Source: an uncultured Lachnospiraceae bacterium
Lineage (GTDB): Bacteria > Bacillota > Clostridia > Lachnospirales > Lachnospiraceae
Direction of reading: 5' to 3'
NCBI GenBank assembly: GCA_900550235.1
Contig: URRQ01000002.1
Span: 46,214-110,213, forward strand
Length of the DNA stretch: 64,000 nucleotides
In this document: in pieces, positions 24,884 to 33,685 of the stretch
How the letters are laid out: each line of letters starts with the position of its first letter
Numbering within the stretch: the stretch's first letter is position 1
Position numbers and translations under genes: made by a program
The notes under the pieces: generated by a model
What the model was told of the DNA's origin: nothing
The model's database searches: none
What the model saw: the letters and a program-made list of their open reading frames with translations, nothing else

Positions 24884-26074
24884 ATGAACGTATTAGTAAT
24901 TAACTGCGGAAGCTCATCACTTAAGTTTCAGTTGATCAATTCTGAGACAGAAGGAGTTCTTGCAAAAGGTCTTTGTGAAAGAATCGGAATCGATGGAAGA
25001 CTTACTTACCAGCCAGCAGGCGGAGAAAAGAAAACAGAAGAACTTGCTATGCCAACACATACAGAGGCAATTCAGTTCGTAATCAATGCGCTTACAGATG
25101 CTGAAAGAGGAGTTGTAAAAGACCTTTCTGAGATCGGAGCAGTTGGACACCGTGTTGTTCATGGTGGAGAAAAATTTGCAAACTCAGTTGTTATTACAGA
25201 CGAAGTAAAGAAAGCAATCGAAGAATGTAACGACCTTGCACCACTTCACAATCCTGCAAACTTAATCGGTATCAACGCATGCCAGGAATTAATGCCAGGT
25301 ACACCAATGGTAGCAGTATTTGACACAGCTTTCCATCAGACAATGCCTGAGAAAGCTTATATGTACGGACTTCCATACGAATACTATGAGAAATACGCTG
25401 TAAGACGTTACGGATTCCACGGAACAAGCCACAGTTTTGTATCTAAGAGAGCTGCTGAAATCCTCGGAAAATCTTACGACGATATGAAAACGGTTGTTTG
25501 CCACTTAGGTAACGGAGCAAGTATCAGCGCTGTATTAAACGGAAAATGTGTAGATACATCTATGGGTCTTACACCACTTGAAGGTCTTGTGATGGGAACA
25601 CGTTCCGGAGATATCGATCCAGCTATCTTAGAATACATTTCTAAAAAAGAAGGACTTGATATTGCAGGACTTATGAATATGTTAAACAAAAAATCAGGAG
25701 TATTTGGTCTTTCTAACAACCTTTCTTCTGACTTTAGAGATTTGGAAACAGCAGCAGATGAAGGAAACAAACAGGCACAGGTTGCTCTTGATGTATTCTG
25801 CTACCGTGTAGCAAAATATGTTGGATCTTACGTAGCTGCTATGAACGGAGTAGATACAATCGTATTTACAGCTGGCATCGGAGAAAATGCCGCACTTGTT
25901 CGTACAAAAGTATGTGAATACTTAGGATATCTTGGTATTACACTTGATCAGGAAGCAAACGGAAAACGTGGAGAAGAGATTGCAATCTCTACACCAGATT
26001 CAAAAGTAACTGTTATGGTGATTCCTACAAACGAAGAATTAGCAATCGCACGTGAAACTGTTGCATTAGTTTAA
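24884..26074 (+). CDS. ackA: Acetate kinase
   Basis: A 396-aa acetate kinase of the ASKHA superfamily: it makes acetate and ATP from acetyl phosphate. Motifs are VLVINCGSSSLKFQL (N-terminal phosphate loop), GHRVVHGGEKF, VFDTAFHQTMP (catalytic Asp region), RRYGFHGTSH and VCHLGNGASI. I chose the ATG at 24884 because GGAGGAG (24871-24877) precedes it by 6 bases; the ATG at 24863 lies upstream of that site. It follows pta by 63 bases with a small hairpin between. Confidence 0.97.
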   Translation: MNVLVINCGSSSLKFQLINSETEGVLAKGLCERIGIDGRLTYQPAGGEKKTEELAMPTHTEAIQFVINALTDAERGVVKDLSEIGAVGHRVVHGGEKFANSVVITDEVKKAIEECNDLAPLHNPANLIGINACQELMPGTPMVAVFDTAFHQTMPEKAYMYGLPYEYYEKYAVRRYGFHGTSHSFVSKRAAEILGKSYDDMKTVVCHLGNGASISAVLNGKCVDTSMGLTPLEGLVMGTRSGDIDPAILEYISKKEGLDIAGLMNMLNKKSGVFGLSNNLSSDFRDLETAADEGNKQAQVALDVFCYRVAKYVGSYVAAMNGVDTIVFTAGIGENAALVRTKVCEYLGYLGITLDQEANGKRGEEIAISTPDSKVTVMVIPTNEELAIARETVALV

Positions 26075-26104
26075 AAATTATTATTAAGATTCTGTAATTA
26101 TTGG

Positions 26105-26132
26105 TTGACAAATCCATTTTACATGATATAAT
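26105..26132 (+). promoter_or_regulatory. Promoter of yceD-rpmF
   Basis: TTGACA (26105-26110) and TATAAT (26127-26132), both perfect, spacer 16. Confidence 0.8.
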
Positions 26133-26159
26133 AGTTTAGGTATGAATAGGAGTAACAAT

Positions 26160-26687
26160 ATGTTAATAAACCTATCAGAAGTCTTATCCGAACAACATAA
26201 GACAATCGTAAAAGACTGTACACCAGATATGGTAGAATTCAAATGTGAATTCGGCAGATTCCCGATTGCTGAGAAGAAGGATGTCCACATTGTTGTAGAA
26301 CATGTAAAAGGGAAAGAACTTATGATCAGAGGGACGGCAGATATTACGATTACAATTCCGTGCGACAGATGCCTACAGGATGTGCCGACACGATTTGAAT
26401 TGGACTTTGTGAAGAATGTCGATTTAGATGAGTCAAATGAAGCAAGGGTAGACGAATTAGATGAAAAAAATTATATTGACGGATATCATTTAGACGTAGA
26501 CAAATTACTCTATAATGAGATTTTGATAGGATGGCCGACAAAAGTTCTATGTAGCGATGACTGTAAAGGCATTTGCAGTGTGTGTGGTCAAAACCTAAAT
26601 GAGGGAACTTGTGACTGTGAAGATACGAGTCTTGACCCTAGAATGTCAGTTATCCGCGATGTGTTTAAGAATTTTAAGGAGGTGTAA
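26160..26687 (+). CDS. yceD: YceD/DUF177 family protein, 23S rRNA accumulation factor
   Basis: A 175-aa protein of the DUF177/YceD family, whose members are needed for normal 23S rRNA levels. It carries the CDRCL motif in TIPCDRCLQDVPTRFE and a second cysteine group (CSDDCKGICSVCGQN, then CDC) that looks like a zinc-binding tail. I start at the ATG at 26160, preceded by TAGGAGT at 26147-26152; the ATG at 26142 has no such site. The L32 gene rpmF follows 3 bases after the stop, the arrangement conserved through most bacteria. A consensus promoter drives both. Confidence 0.92.
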   Translation: MLINLSEVLSEQHKTIVKDCTPDMVEFKCEFGRFPIAEKKDVHIVVEHVKGKELMIRGTADITITIPCDRCLQDVPTRFELDFVKNVDLDESNEARVDELDEKNYIDGYHLDVDKLLYNEILIGWPTKVLCSDDCKGICSVCGQNLNEGTCDCEDTSLDPRMSVIRDVFKNFKEV

Positions 26688-26690
26688 CCC

Positions 26691-26870
26691 ATGTCAATTT
26701 GTCCAAAGAATAAATCTTCCAAAGCAAGAAGAGACAAGAGAAGAGCAAACTGGAAAATGAGCGCTCCAAACCTTGTAAAATGCAGCAAGTGCGGCGAATT
26801 AATGATGCCTCACAGAGTATGTAAGGCTTGTGGAAGCTACAACAAAAAAGAAATCGTTTCTGTTGACTAA
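26691..26870 (+). CDS. rpmF: Ribosomal protein L32
   Basis: A 59-residue bL32 protein: MSICPKNKSSKARRDKRRAN at the N-terminus, then a four-cysteine zinc knot (CSKCGELMMPHRVCKAC). This is the zinc-binding (C+) form. AAGGAGG sits 7-10 bases upstream. The gene directly follows yceD and ends before a terminator, so yceD-rpmF is one transcription unit. It is too short for a length-filtered ORF list. Confidence 0.96.
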   Translation: MSICPKNKSSKARRDKRRANWKMSAPNLVKCSKCGELMMPHRVCKACGSYNKKEIVSVD

Positions 26871-26896
26871 TTTGTATTGAATCAATGAAACAAAGT

Positions 26897-26930
26897 AAAA
26901 TGAGGGCTGATTTAGTCCTCATTTTTATTT
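26897..26930 (+). terminator. Terminator after rpmF
   Basis: AAAATGAGG (26897-26905) pairs with CCTCATTTT (26917-26925), followed by T-rich sequence. Confidence 0.8.
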
Positions 26931-26951
26931 TTAACAAAAATAGGTGATATT

Positions 26952-27050
26952 GTGAGATTAGTAGATTTGTGGAAGGACTATGATGCATATGGGGAGTTTA
27001 ATCTCTCTTCTCTGCCGGAGGAATTATTAGATAAGAAAGAAATTGAATAA
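26952..27050 (+). CDS. Possible 32-residue small protein
   Basis: A GTG-started frame of 32 codons encodes a peptide beginning MRLVDLWKDYDAYGEF and ending in an acidic helix. TAGGTGAT at 26941-26948 could be its ribosome binding site. It lies just after the rpmF terminator and 74 bases before plsX. I do not recognise it. Its mixed composition (two aromatic pairs, acidic end) looks more protein-like than random, but no promoter is clear and it may be non-coding. Confidence 0.3.
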   Translation: MRLVDLWKDYDAYGEFNLSSLPEELLDKKEIE

Positions 27051-27124
27051 TTTCCCCTCTATTAGGTATTGCTTTTTGGGATGATGTTTAGTAAAATTAT
27101 CAGTAGCAATTAGGAGGTTTTAAC

Positions 27125-28138
27125 ATGTCAGAAATTACAAAAGTAGCATTAGATGCTATGGGAGGTGACAATGCCCCGCAGGCTGTCGTTCAGGGAGCTG
27201 TAGACGTTGCTTTAAAAAGAGAGGATATCAAGATATTTTTGGTAGGGCAGGAAGACGTAGTGAATGCCGAACTTCAGAAATACACATATCCTAAAGAACG
27301 CATCGAAGTCGTACATGCATCTGAAGTGATCGAGACTGCAGAGCCACCGGTTATGGCGATTCGGAAGAAGAAAGACTCCTCCATTGTTGTGGCGCTTAAT
27401 ATGGTGAAAAAAGGAGAAGCAGATGCCTTTGTTTCAGCAGGAAGTTCCGGAGCAGTATTAGTTGGAGGTCAGTTGATCGTTGGAAGAATCAAAGGGGTAG
27501 AGAGACCGCCTTTGGCACCGCTCATGCCGACAGAAAAAGGCGTTTCGCTATTGATTGATTGTGGAGCAAATGTAGACGCAAGACCATCGCATCTTCTACA
27601 GTTTGCAAAAATGGGTTCTATTTACATGAAGAATGTAATGGGAATAGAAAATCCAAGAGTAGCAATTGTAAATATTGGTGCGGAAGAGGAAAAGGGCAAT
27701 GCATTGGTGAAAGAGACATTTCCACTTTTGAAGGAATGTGATGATATTAATTTCATCGGAAGCATTGAAGCAAGAGAGATTCCTCATGGTGGAGCCGATG
27801 TCATTGTATGTGAAGCGTTTGTAGGAAACGTCATCTTGAAATTATTTGAAGGTGTTGGAGCAGTCCTTCTAAGCGAAGTGAAAAAAGGACTTATGACATC
27901 ACTTCGCAGCAAGATAGGTGCATTGCTGATTAAACCGGCATTGAAGGAGACAATGAAGTCTTTTGATGCTAGTGAATACGGTGGAGCTCCGCTTTTAGGG
28001 CTGAATGGTCTTGTAGTTAAGACCCACGGAAGTTCTACTGCTAAGGAGATTGCAAATTCAATCGTCCAATGTGTGACGTTTAAAGAGCAGGATATTAGTG
28101 GTAAGATCAAAGAAAGTATTCAAATGAATAAAGAATAG
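27125..28138 (+). CDS. plsX: Phosphate acyltransferase PlsX
   Basis: A 337-aa PlsX that makes acyl phosphate from acyl-ACP, the first step of phospholipid synthesis in most Gram-positive bacteria. VALDAMGGDNAPQAVVQGAV is the N-terminal signature, DAFVSAGSSGAVLVGG the phosphate site, and GANVDARPSHL and SEYGGAPLLGLNGLVVKTHG the later motifs. AGGAGG precedes the ATG. acpP follows by 22 bases, so acceptor and donor protein are expressed together. Confidence 0.97.
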   Translation: MSEITKVALDAMGGDNAPQAVVQGAVDVALKREDIKIFLVGQEDVVNAELQKYTYPKERIEVVHASEVIETAEPPVMAIRKKKDSSIVVALNMVKKGEADAFVSAGSSGAVLVGGQLIVGRIKGVERPPLAPLMPTEKGVSLLIDCGANVDARPSHLLQFAKMGSIYMKNVMGIENPRVAIVNIGAEEEKGNALVKETFPLLKECDDINFIGSIEAREIPHGGADVIVCEAFVGNVILKLFEGVGAVLLSEVKKGLMTSLRSKIGALLIKPALKETMKSFDASEYGGAPLLGLNGLVVKTHGSSTAKEIANSIVQCVTFKEQDISGKIKESIQMNKE

Positions 28139-28160
28139 AATATCAAAGAGAGGGAATAAC

Positions 28161-28391
28161 ATGGAATTTGAAAAAATCAGAGAAATTATTGCAGAAGTAT
28201 TAAATCTTGATCCGGAGGAGATCCGTATGGATTCCGCATTCGTAGATGATTTGGGAGCGGATTCATTGGATGTGTTCCAAATCATTATGGGAATCGAAGA
28301 GACATTTGATATTGAGATCGATAATGAAGAAGCTGAGAAGATCGTTACAGTTGGAGATGCAGTAGAACAGATTAAAAATGCAATAAACTAA
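28161..28391 (+). CDS. acpP: Acyl carrier protein
   Basis: A 76-aa acidic acyl carrier protein. The 4'-phosphopantetheine attachment serine is Ser35 in DDLGADSLDVFQII, followed by the recognition helix. It carries growing fatty acids and supplies acyl groups to PlsX. AGAGGGAA is the ribosome binding site. It sits between plsX and a strong hairpin terminator. Confidence 0.97.
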   Translation: MEFEKIREIIAEVLNLDPEEIRMDSAFVDDLGADSLDVFQIIMGIEETFDIEIDNEEAEKIVTVGDAVEQIKNAIN

Positions 28392-28403
28392 GTAAAACCA
28401 AAT

Positions 28404-28436
28404 GAAAAAGCCCGTATTATGGGCTTTTTCGTTTTA
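28404..28436 (+). terminator. Terminator after acpP
   Basis: A perfect 10-bp stem, GAAAAAGCCC (28404-28413) with GGGCTTTTTC (28421-28430), loop of 7. It may let only part of the transcripts continue into rnc, which starts 15 bases later. Confidence 0.85.
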
Positions 28437-28450
28437 AAAGGGGAAAACAG

Positions 28451-29146
28451 ATGAAAAAAAAATTAAAAGAATTGGAACAAAGAATAGGATATACATTTCA
28501 AGATCAGAAACTTTTGGAACATTCCATGCGGCATAGTTCTTATGCGAATGAGAAACATATGAAGAAGACAGAATGCAATGAACGATTGGAATTTCTAGGG
28601 GATGCCGTATTGGAACTTGTTTCCAGTGAGTTTTTATTTTTTGAGAACCCTGATATGCCGGAAGGAGAACTTACAAGAACACGGGCAAGTATGGTGTGCG
28701 AGCCGTCTCTTGCATTTTGTGCCAGAGAGTTAAAACTTGGAGACTACCTTTTGCTTGGAAAAGGAGAAGAACATACGGGTGGAAGATTTCGAGATTCCAT
28801 TACATCAGATGCATTGGAAGCTCTGATTGGAGCCATCTATTTAGATGGTGGTTTTGCTAATGCAAAAGAGTTTATTCTTCGATTTGTTTTAAATGATCTG
28901 GAGAATAAGAAGCTCTTTTATGATAGCAAGACTATCCTGCAGGAACTTGTGCAAGGAGAGTTAGGTGAAACAGTCAGCTATAAGCTTTTAAAAGAAGAAG
29001 GACCAGATCATAACAAATCTTTTTTTGTTGCTGTTTATATAGGAGAGACGGTTTATGGGGAAGGTCAAGGAAGGACAAAGAAAGCGGCAGAACAGCAGGC
29101 GGCGTATCAGGCGATACTGGAATTAAACAAAAGGAAGTTGAAATAG
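28451..29146 (+). CDS. rnc: Ribonuclease III
   Basis: A 231-aa double-strand-specific endoribonuclease that processes rRNA and structured mRNAs. The catalytic RNase III domain has the signature NERLEFLGDAVLEL (about residues 43-56) with the metal-binding Asp/Glu pair, and SDALEALIGAIYLDGG supplies the second acidic group. The C-terminal double-stranded RNA binding domain (about 155-228) runs from KTILQELVQGEL to GRTKKAAEQQAAYQAIL. The ribosome binding site is GGGGA. It is cotranscribed with smc and ftsY, as in many Firmicutes. Confidence 0.96.
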   Translation: MKKKLKELEQRIGYTFQDQKLLEHSMRHSSYANEKHMKKTECNERLEFLGDAVLELVSSEFLFFENPDMPEGELTRTRASMVCEPSLAFCARELKLGDYLLLGKGEEHTGGRFRDSITSDALEALIGAIYLDGGFANAKEFILRFVLNDLENKKLFYDSKTILQELVQGELGETVSYKLLKEEGPDHNKSFFVAVYIGETVYGEGQGRTKKAAEQQAAYQAILELNKRKLK

Positions 29147-29153
29147 GTGACAT

Positions 29154-32100
29154 ATGTATTTAAAGAGCATTGAAGTACAAGGATTCAAATCTTTTGCAAA
29201 TAAAATCGTTTTTGATTTTCATAATGGAATTACCGGTATTGTAGGCCCGAATGGAAGTGGAAAGAGTAATGTTGCAGATGCGGTAAGATGGGTACTTGGA
29301 GAACAACGTGTGAAACAGCTTCGAGGCGGTACGATGCAGGATGTTATTTTTTCCGGAACAGAGAACCGTAAGCCTTTAAGTTACGCTTCGGTTGCGATCA
29401 CTCTTGATAATTCTGATCATAAGCTTGCGATTGACTATAATGAAGTAACGGTTACGCGAAAATTATATCGTTCAGGAGAAAGTGAATATTTAATCAACGG
29501 AAATATTTGTCGTTTAAAAGATGTGAACGAACTTTTTTATGATACAGGTATTGGAAAAGAAGGATATTCCATCATCGGGCAAGGGCAAATCGATAAGATC
29601 TTAAGTGGTAAACCGGAAGAACGGCGAGAACTGTTCGACGAAGCGGCTGGAATTGTAAAGTTTAAACGTCGAAAAACGATGTCTCTGAAAAAGCTGGAAG
29701 AAGAGAAACAAAATCTTGTTCGTGTGACGGATATTTTGTCAGAACTTGAGAAACAGATTGGACCTTTGGAGAAACAATCTGAGACGGCGAAAGTATATTT
29801 GAAAAAGAAAGAAGAACTAAAAACATACGATATCAATATGTTTTTACTGGAAAGTACAAGGATTCGGGAGCAGATTTCTGATTTGGAACAGAAACTGGAT
29901 CGTGCAAAGGAAGAATTGGAAACATCTGGTGTACAATACGAAGAGACAAAATCCGAATATCATAAGATAGAAGAAGAATTGGAAATTTTGGAAGATTCTA
30001 TGGAACGCACCAAGGAGCAGATGAACGAGACTCAACTGCTTCGTCAACAATTGGAGGGGCAGATAGAACTTTTAAAGGAACAGATTCATAGCGCTCAAAT
30101 GAGTGATGAACATTACGCGCAGCGTTCTCTGGCGATAGAGGAAGCGATTGAAGAGAAAGAGAAACAAAAGGAAGATTACAAGAAAGAATCCAAACAATTA
30201 GAAACCGAATTAAATGAACAGAAACGTTTGAGTGATGAAGCACAGGAAGTTTTGATTGGGTTTCAAATGAATATCGCAAGAACAAGCGAGAATATTGAAA
30301 CGTGGAAAAACGATATCATGGAAATCCTGAACAATCGAGCGTCCACGAAAGCAAAAATTCAGCATTTTGATACGATGTTGCAACAAATGCAGGTCAGAAG
30401 ATCTGAAATGAGCAAAAAACTCATTGAAGCCGGAAGTGATGCCAGTATTCAGGATGAGGAGATTCAAGCCAAGAGTAAGGAATTAGAAGAGGTTTCCAAA
30501 GAAATCATCGGCTATACTGATGAGATGAAAGTGTTAGAATCAAAGATCAAAACGTTGCAGGCGGAACTTTCTGAAAAGACAGAGAAACTTCGTGTCGGAC
30601 AGACTGCATATCATCGAGAAGCTTCGAGATTGGAATCTTTGAAAAATATTACAGAACGTTACGACGGTTATGGAAACAGTATTCGTAAAGTGATGGAAAG
30701 AAAAGAGCGGGAACCGGGTCTGTTAGGGGTTGTCGCAGATATTATTAAAGTAGAGAAAGCATATGAAATTGCAATAGAAACTGCTCTTGGAGGAAGTATT
30801 CAGAATATTGTCACAGATAACGAGGACACGGCAAAACGAATGATTGCATATCTGAAACAGAACAAATTCGGACGTGCAACGTTTCTTCCTCTTACAAGCA
30901 TGAATGGTGGACAAGGATTCCGTCAACAGGAAGTATTGTCTGAGTCAGGAGTGATCGGTCTTGCACATACACTTGTAACCGTAGAGGAGCGATTCCGTGG
31001 ATTGGCAGAGAATCTTCTAGGTCGAACGGTTGTAGTACAGCATATTGACCATGGAATTGCGCTTTCCAGAAAATACAGACAATCTCTGCGTATTGTTACA
31101 ATTGAAGGAGAATTGATCAATCCGGGTGGCTCCATGACCGGTGGTGCATTCCGAAATTCCAGCAATCTGTTAAGTAGAAGACGAGAGATTGAAGAATTTG
31201 AAAAGACGGTTGTGATGTTGCAAAAAGAAATGTCACAGATGGAAGCAGAAGTGGATCAAGCCAAGAAAGAACGAGCAGAGTGCTATGCGAGATTAGACGC
31301 ATTGAATCCGAAGCTTCAAACATTGTATGTGACACAGAATACAATCAAACTGGGCTTGAAACAGGCACAGGCAAAGAAACAGGAAGCAGTACAAGTGATA
31401 GCGTCGCTACATAAAGAAGGAGAAGAGTATACGTCCCAGTTTGCAGATATTCAGGAGAATAAGGATTCCATTCGCACGGAACTAGAAATGTCGCAGAAGT
31501 TGGAAGGGAAACTGAATGAAAAGATCGAAAACGGTCAAGCAGAACTGGAACAGGAAAAACTCAAAGAAAGTGATGCAATGCAAAGAGCAGAAACACATCG
31601 ACTTTCCCTTGCCAATATCGAACAGAAACATAGTTTTGTATTAGAGAATATCGAACGTATCAAGGAAGAAATCGAGAGATACCAGGAAGAGAAAAAAGAG
31701 CTGGCGCAAAATAAAGAGAATTCTTCTGCGGAGATCGTAACCCGACAAAACCGGATTCAAGAGATTGAAAAGACAATAGATAATTCCAAAGAATTGTCGC
31801 AAGAGATTCAAGATAAAATTCAGCAACTGGCAGCTGAGAGAGAAGAATTAACGAAAAAGAATAAAGAATTTTTAGGAAAAAGAGAAGACCTTTCAAAACA
31901 TATGGCTGATTTGGACAAAGAATGTTTCCGTTTGAGCAGCAAAAAGGAAAGCGCTGAGGAAATTTTGGATAAGCAGATCAATTATATGTGGGAAGAATAT
32001 GAGATTACCTACGGACTTGCAAAAGAGATGAGAGATGAGAATCTTACAGATCTTGCCGAGATCAAGAAACGAATTCAGACATTAAAAAGTGAGATCAAAG

Positions 32101-32714
32101 GACTCGGTTCTGTCAATGTAAATGCGATTGAGGATTACAAGAATGTGTCTGAACGCTATGAGTTCTTAAGCGCGCAACATCAAGATCTTGTAGAAGCAGA
32201 GGCGACATTGGTTGGGATCATCGAAGAATTGGATGCGGCGATGCGCAAGCAATTTGCAGAACGATTCCAAGAGATTGCAGAGGAATTTGACAAAGTATTC
32301 AAGCAGTTGTTTGGCGGTGGAAAAGGAACTTTGGAACTGATGGAAGACGAAGATATCTTGGAAGCAGGAATTCGAATCATCGCACAACCACCGGGAAAGA
32401 AATTGCAGAATATGATGCAGCTATCCGGTGGAGAAAAAGCGCTTACGGCCATTTCCTTATTATTTGCCATTCAAAATCTAAAACCATCTCCATTCTGTCT
32501 CCTCGATGAGATTGAGGCTGCTTTGGATGATTCCAACGTAGGACGCTTTGCACAGTATTTACACAAATTGACAAAGAATACGCAGTTTATTGTGATTACG
32601 CATCGTCGAGGAACCATGAATGCTGCAGATCGACTTTACGGAATTACAATGCAGGAAAAGGGTGTATCGACTCTTGTTTCTGTAGATTTATTAGAAAAAG
32701 ATTTAACAAAATAG
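29154..32714 (+). CDS. smc: Chromosome segregation protein SMC
   Basis: An 1186-aa SMC ATPase, the core of the bacterial condensin with ScpA/ScpB. The N-terminal Walker A is GPNGSGKSN (31-39). Two long coiled coils (about 165-500 and 670-1010) flank the hinge near 510-660, which contains GVVADIIKVEKAYEIAIETA. The C-terminal ABC signature is LSGGEKALTA and the Walker B LLDEIEAALDD. Its length is normal for the family. The start overlaps the AGGTGA ribosome binding site just after the rnc stop codon. It is cotranscribed with ftsY. Confidence 0.97.
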   Translation: MYLKSIEVQGFKSFANKIVFDFHNGITGIVGPNGSGKSNVADAVRWVLGEQRVKQLRGGTMQDVIFSGTENRKPLSYASVAITLDNSDHKLAIDYNEVTVTRKLYRSGESEYLINGNICRLKDVNELFYDTGIGKEGYSIIGQGQIDKILSGKPEERRELFDEAAGIVKFKRRKTMSLKKLEEEKQNLVRVTDILSELEKQIGPLEKQSETAKVYLKKKEELKTYDINMFLLESTRIREQISDLEQKLDRAKEELETSGVQYEETKSEYHKIEEELEILEDSMERTKEQMNETQLLRQQLEGQIELLKEQIHSAQMSDEHYAQRSLAIEEAIEEKEKQKEDYKKESKQLETELNEQKRLSDEAQEVLIGFQMNIARTSENIETWKNDIMEILNNRASTKAKIQHFDTMLQQMQVRRSEMSKKLIEAGSDASIQDEEIQAKSKELEEVSKEIIGYTDEMKVLESKIKTLQAELSEKTEKLRVGQTAYHREASRLESLKNITERYDGYGNSIRKVMERKEREPGLLGVVADIIKVEKAYEIAIETALGGSIQNIVTDNEDTAKRMIAYLKQNKFGRATFLPLTSMNGGQGFRQQEVLSESGVIGLAHTLVTVEERFRGLAENLLGRTVVVQHIDHGIALSRKYRQSLRIVTIEGELINPGGSMTGGAFRNSSNLLSRRREIEEFEKTVVMLQKEMSQMEAEVDQAKKERAECYARLDALNPKLQTLYVTQNTIKLGLKQAQAKKQEAVQVIASLHKEGEEYTSQFADIQENKDSIRTELEMSQKLEGKLNEKIENGQAELEQEKLKESDAMQRAETHRLSLANIEQKHSFVLENIERIKEEIERYQEEKKELAQNKENSSAEIVTRQNRIQEIEKTIDNSKELSQEIQDKIQQLAAEREELTKKNKEFLGKREDLSKHMADLDKECFRLSSKKESAEEILDKQINYMWEEYEITYGLAKEMRDENLTDLAEIKKRIQTLKSEIKGLGSVNVNAIEDYKNVSERYEFLSAQHQDLVEAEATLVGIIEELDAAMRKQFAERFQEIAEEFDKVFKQLFGGGKGTLELMEDEDILEAGIRIIAQPPGKKLQNMMQLSGGEKALTAISLLFAIQNLKPSPFCLLDEIEAALDDSNVGRFAQYLHKLTKNTQFIVITHRRGTMNAADRLYGITMQEKGVSTLVSVDLLEKDLTK

Positions 32715-32723
32715 GAGAACGCT

Positions 32724-33656
32724 ATGGGTGAAGAAAAAAAAGGATTTTTTAAGCGACTTGTGTCAGGACTTACCAAGACGCGAGACAGTATTGTTTCCAG
32801 CATCGATGGGATTTTCAACGGATTTTCTAAAATTGATGAAGAATTTTATGAAGAATTAGAAGAAGTACTCATTATGGGAGACTTAGGAGTAAATGCAACC
32901 TATGCTGTGTTGGACGACTTGAGAGAGAAAGTGAAGGCGCAGCATATCAAAGAACCTGCAGATTGCAAACAGATTCTGATCGATAGCATCAAAGAACAGA
33001 TGCGTGTGGAAGAGACAGCCTATGAATTTGAAAATCGTACTTCTGTTGTATTGATCATTGGAGTCAATGGCGTAGGAAAAACAACGACGATCGGGAAACT
33101 TGCAGGAAAGCTTCGAGCACAGAATAAGAAAGTTGTGCTTGCTGCAGCAGACACGTTCCGTGCGGCAGCAGGAGAACAGTTGGTTGAATGGGCACACCGA
33201 GCAGATGCAGAATTGATCGGCGGACAAGATGGAGCCGATCCGGCTGCGATTGTTTATGATGCGGTACAGGCAGCAAAAGCAAGACATGCCGACGTTCTTC
33301 TTGTAGATACAGCGGGAAGACTTCATAATAAGAAAAATCTAATGGAAGAGTTGAAGAAGATTAACCGTGTGTTGGAACGAGAATATCCGGAAGCATATCG
33401 TGAAACATTGGTTGTACTTGACGGAACAACAGGGCAAAATGCTCTTGCACAGGCAAAGGAATTTAATGAAGTAGCAGACATCACGGGAATCGTTCTCACA
33501 AAAATGGACGGAAGCGCCAAAGGAGGAATTGCAGTTGCAATTCAGTCTGAATTGAAAATACCGGTCAAATATATAGGAGTTGGAGAAACAATCGATGATT
33601 TGCAAAAATTCAATTCCGATGAATTTGTAAATGCATTGTTTTATGTAGAAGAATAG
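32724..33656 (+). CDS. ftsY: Signal recognition particle receptor FtsY
   Basis: A 310-aa SRP-family GTPase, the membrane receptor that docks SRP-ribosome complexes to the Sec translocon. A short N-terminal NG helix bundle (KGFFKRLVSGLTKTRDSIVS) is followed by the G domain: P-loop GVNGVGKTT (113-121), AADTFRAAAGEQL, DTAGR, and TKMDGSAKGG. There is no long acidic A domain, as is usual in Firmicutes. GGAGAAC is upstream of the ATG. It directly follows smc. Confidence 0.97.
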   Translation: MGEEKKGFFKRLVSGLTKTRDSIVSSIDGIFNGFSKIDEEFYEELEEVLIMGDLGVNATYAVLDDLREKVKAQHIKEPADCKQILIDSIKEQMRVEETAYEFENRTSVVLIIGVNGVGKTTTIGKLAGKLRAQNKKVVLAAADTFRAAAGEQLVEWAHRADAELIGGQDGADPAAIVYDAVQAAKARHADVLLVDTAGRLHNKKNLMEELKKINRVLEREYPEAYRETLVVLDGTTGQNALAQAKEFNEVADITGIVLTKMDGSAKGGIAVAIQSELKIPVKYIGVGETIDDLQKFNSDEFVNALFYVEE

Positions 33657-33685
33657 TCAGGATTCAAAAGAAAGAAGGATGAGAG

